From positions 1,612,001-1,676,000 of the forward strand of contig NZ_CP048659.1 in assembly GCF_015218165.1 (NCBI RefSeq): DNA of 64,000 nt, written 5' to 3'. The stretch is from Acinetobacter piscicola (GTDB taxonomy: Bacteria; Pseudomonadota; Gammaproteobacteria; Pseudomonadales; Moraxellaceae). Shown here piece by piece: positions 63,841 through 64,000 of the stretch (its first letter is position 1; the number at the start of each line of letters is the position of its first letter). Both the position numbers and the translations under genes were made by a program. The notes under the pieces were generated by a model. That model did not search any database, was not told the DNA's origin, and worked only from the letters and a program-made list of their open reading frames with translations.

Positions 63841-63871
63841 AAAAAAGCAGGAAAAAATCCTGCTTTTTTAA
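63841..63871. terminator. Bidirectional terminator between the YHYH-like gene and cysS
   Basis: AAAAAAGCAGGA and TCCTGCTTTTTT around a short A-rich loop, between convergent genes. Confidence 0.88.
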
Positions 63872-63900
63872 TAATCTATCAAAAAAGAAAAGAATTTTCT

Positions 63901-64000
63901 TTAATCCGCACGACGCCAAATGGTGCCTTGACGAGTATCTTCCAAAACCACACCTTGATCTAACAATGACTGACGAATGGCGTCGGCTTTGGTAAAGTCT
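63901..64000 (-). CDS. cysS: Cysteinyl-tRNA synthetase, C-terminal end (partial)
   Basis: The minus strand reads [20 protein letters not shown] followed by [12 protein letters not shown] and stop, which is the C-terminus of CysS (ADxIRxxLxxxGVxLEDTxxGTxWRR). Only 33 codons are in the window. Confidence 0.9.
   Translation of the reverse strand, partial: DFTKADAIRQSLLDQGVVLEDTRQGTIWRRAD

Overview
The window looks like a chromosomal segment of a non-baumannii Acinetobacter or a close relative. The DNA is AT-rich. It carries an AceI/AceR-type efflux pair, the gammaproteobacterial pyrH-to-lpxA envelope cluster, a pyrB/pyrC-like pair with an inactive-looking dihydroorotase, and the ffs, recA, recX and glnLG genes typical of the group. 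Species assignment is inference from gene content, not a database match.

Layout. 1-3.1 kb: transaldolase end, LysR regulator divergent from an AceI-type efflux pump, and an IS30-family element. 3.3-5.9 kb: ntrC/ntrB (minus). 6.3-18.6 kb (plus): rimO, then a long housekeeping run pyrH-frr-uppS-cdsA-dxr-rseP-bamA-skp-lpxD-fabZ-lpxA covering UMP kinase, ribosome recycling, isoprenoid/phospholipid precursors, outer membrane assembly and lipid A. 18.7-25.9 kb: cpoB-like gene, SRP RNA, recX, recA, hslR, a HAD phosphatase, a GH24 lysozyme, cysQ, a histidine phosphatase. 38.6-50.7 kb: TerD/TerA-like protein, an IS1-family element that cut a hydrolase, yaaA, HD protein, rlmL(K), LysE exporter, orphan genes and a NERD protein. 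50.9-53.2 kb: pyrB and pyrC-like. 53.7-63.6 kb: flavin monooxygenase, SDR, regulators, acyl-CoA dehydrogenase, thiolase, succinyl-CoA:acetate CoA-transferase. A partial cysS closes the window.

The most interesting part is 26-38.4 kb, an expanded RNA-repair locus. RtcR (plus strand, CARF-like domain plus sigma54 AAA+ activator) faces two minus-strand units, each led by a nearly identical sigma54 promoter with exact GG-N10-GC spacing. One unit is rsr (Ro60/TROVE-vWA protein) followed by a tandem array of six Y-RNA-like units. Each unit has a variable but internally complementary outer stem, a conserved internal loop and an inner stem. Four of them contain a circularly permuted tRNA mimic (T-arm, closed acceptor stem, D-arm). 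The other unit is rtcB, two unrecognised genes, a DIP1984-family gene, two copies of a second structured RNA with compensatory base changes, an unrecognised gene, a frameshifted CPCC gene and rtcA. Between the two units sit two tandem genes for small bS21-like proteins, each preceded by the same 16-nt leader element. Together this suggests a stress-induced system that senses broken RNA (RtcR), repairs ends (RtcA), ligates (RtcB), and uses Ro with many Y RNAs and perhaps dedicated S21 paralogs on damaged tRNA or 16S rRNA.

Evidence of gene decay includes an in-frame TGA in a TPR/glycosyltransferase-like gene beside rtcR, a frameshifted CPCC gene, a degraded TetR gene beside the monooxygenase and an IstB remnant near 50 kb.
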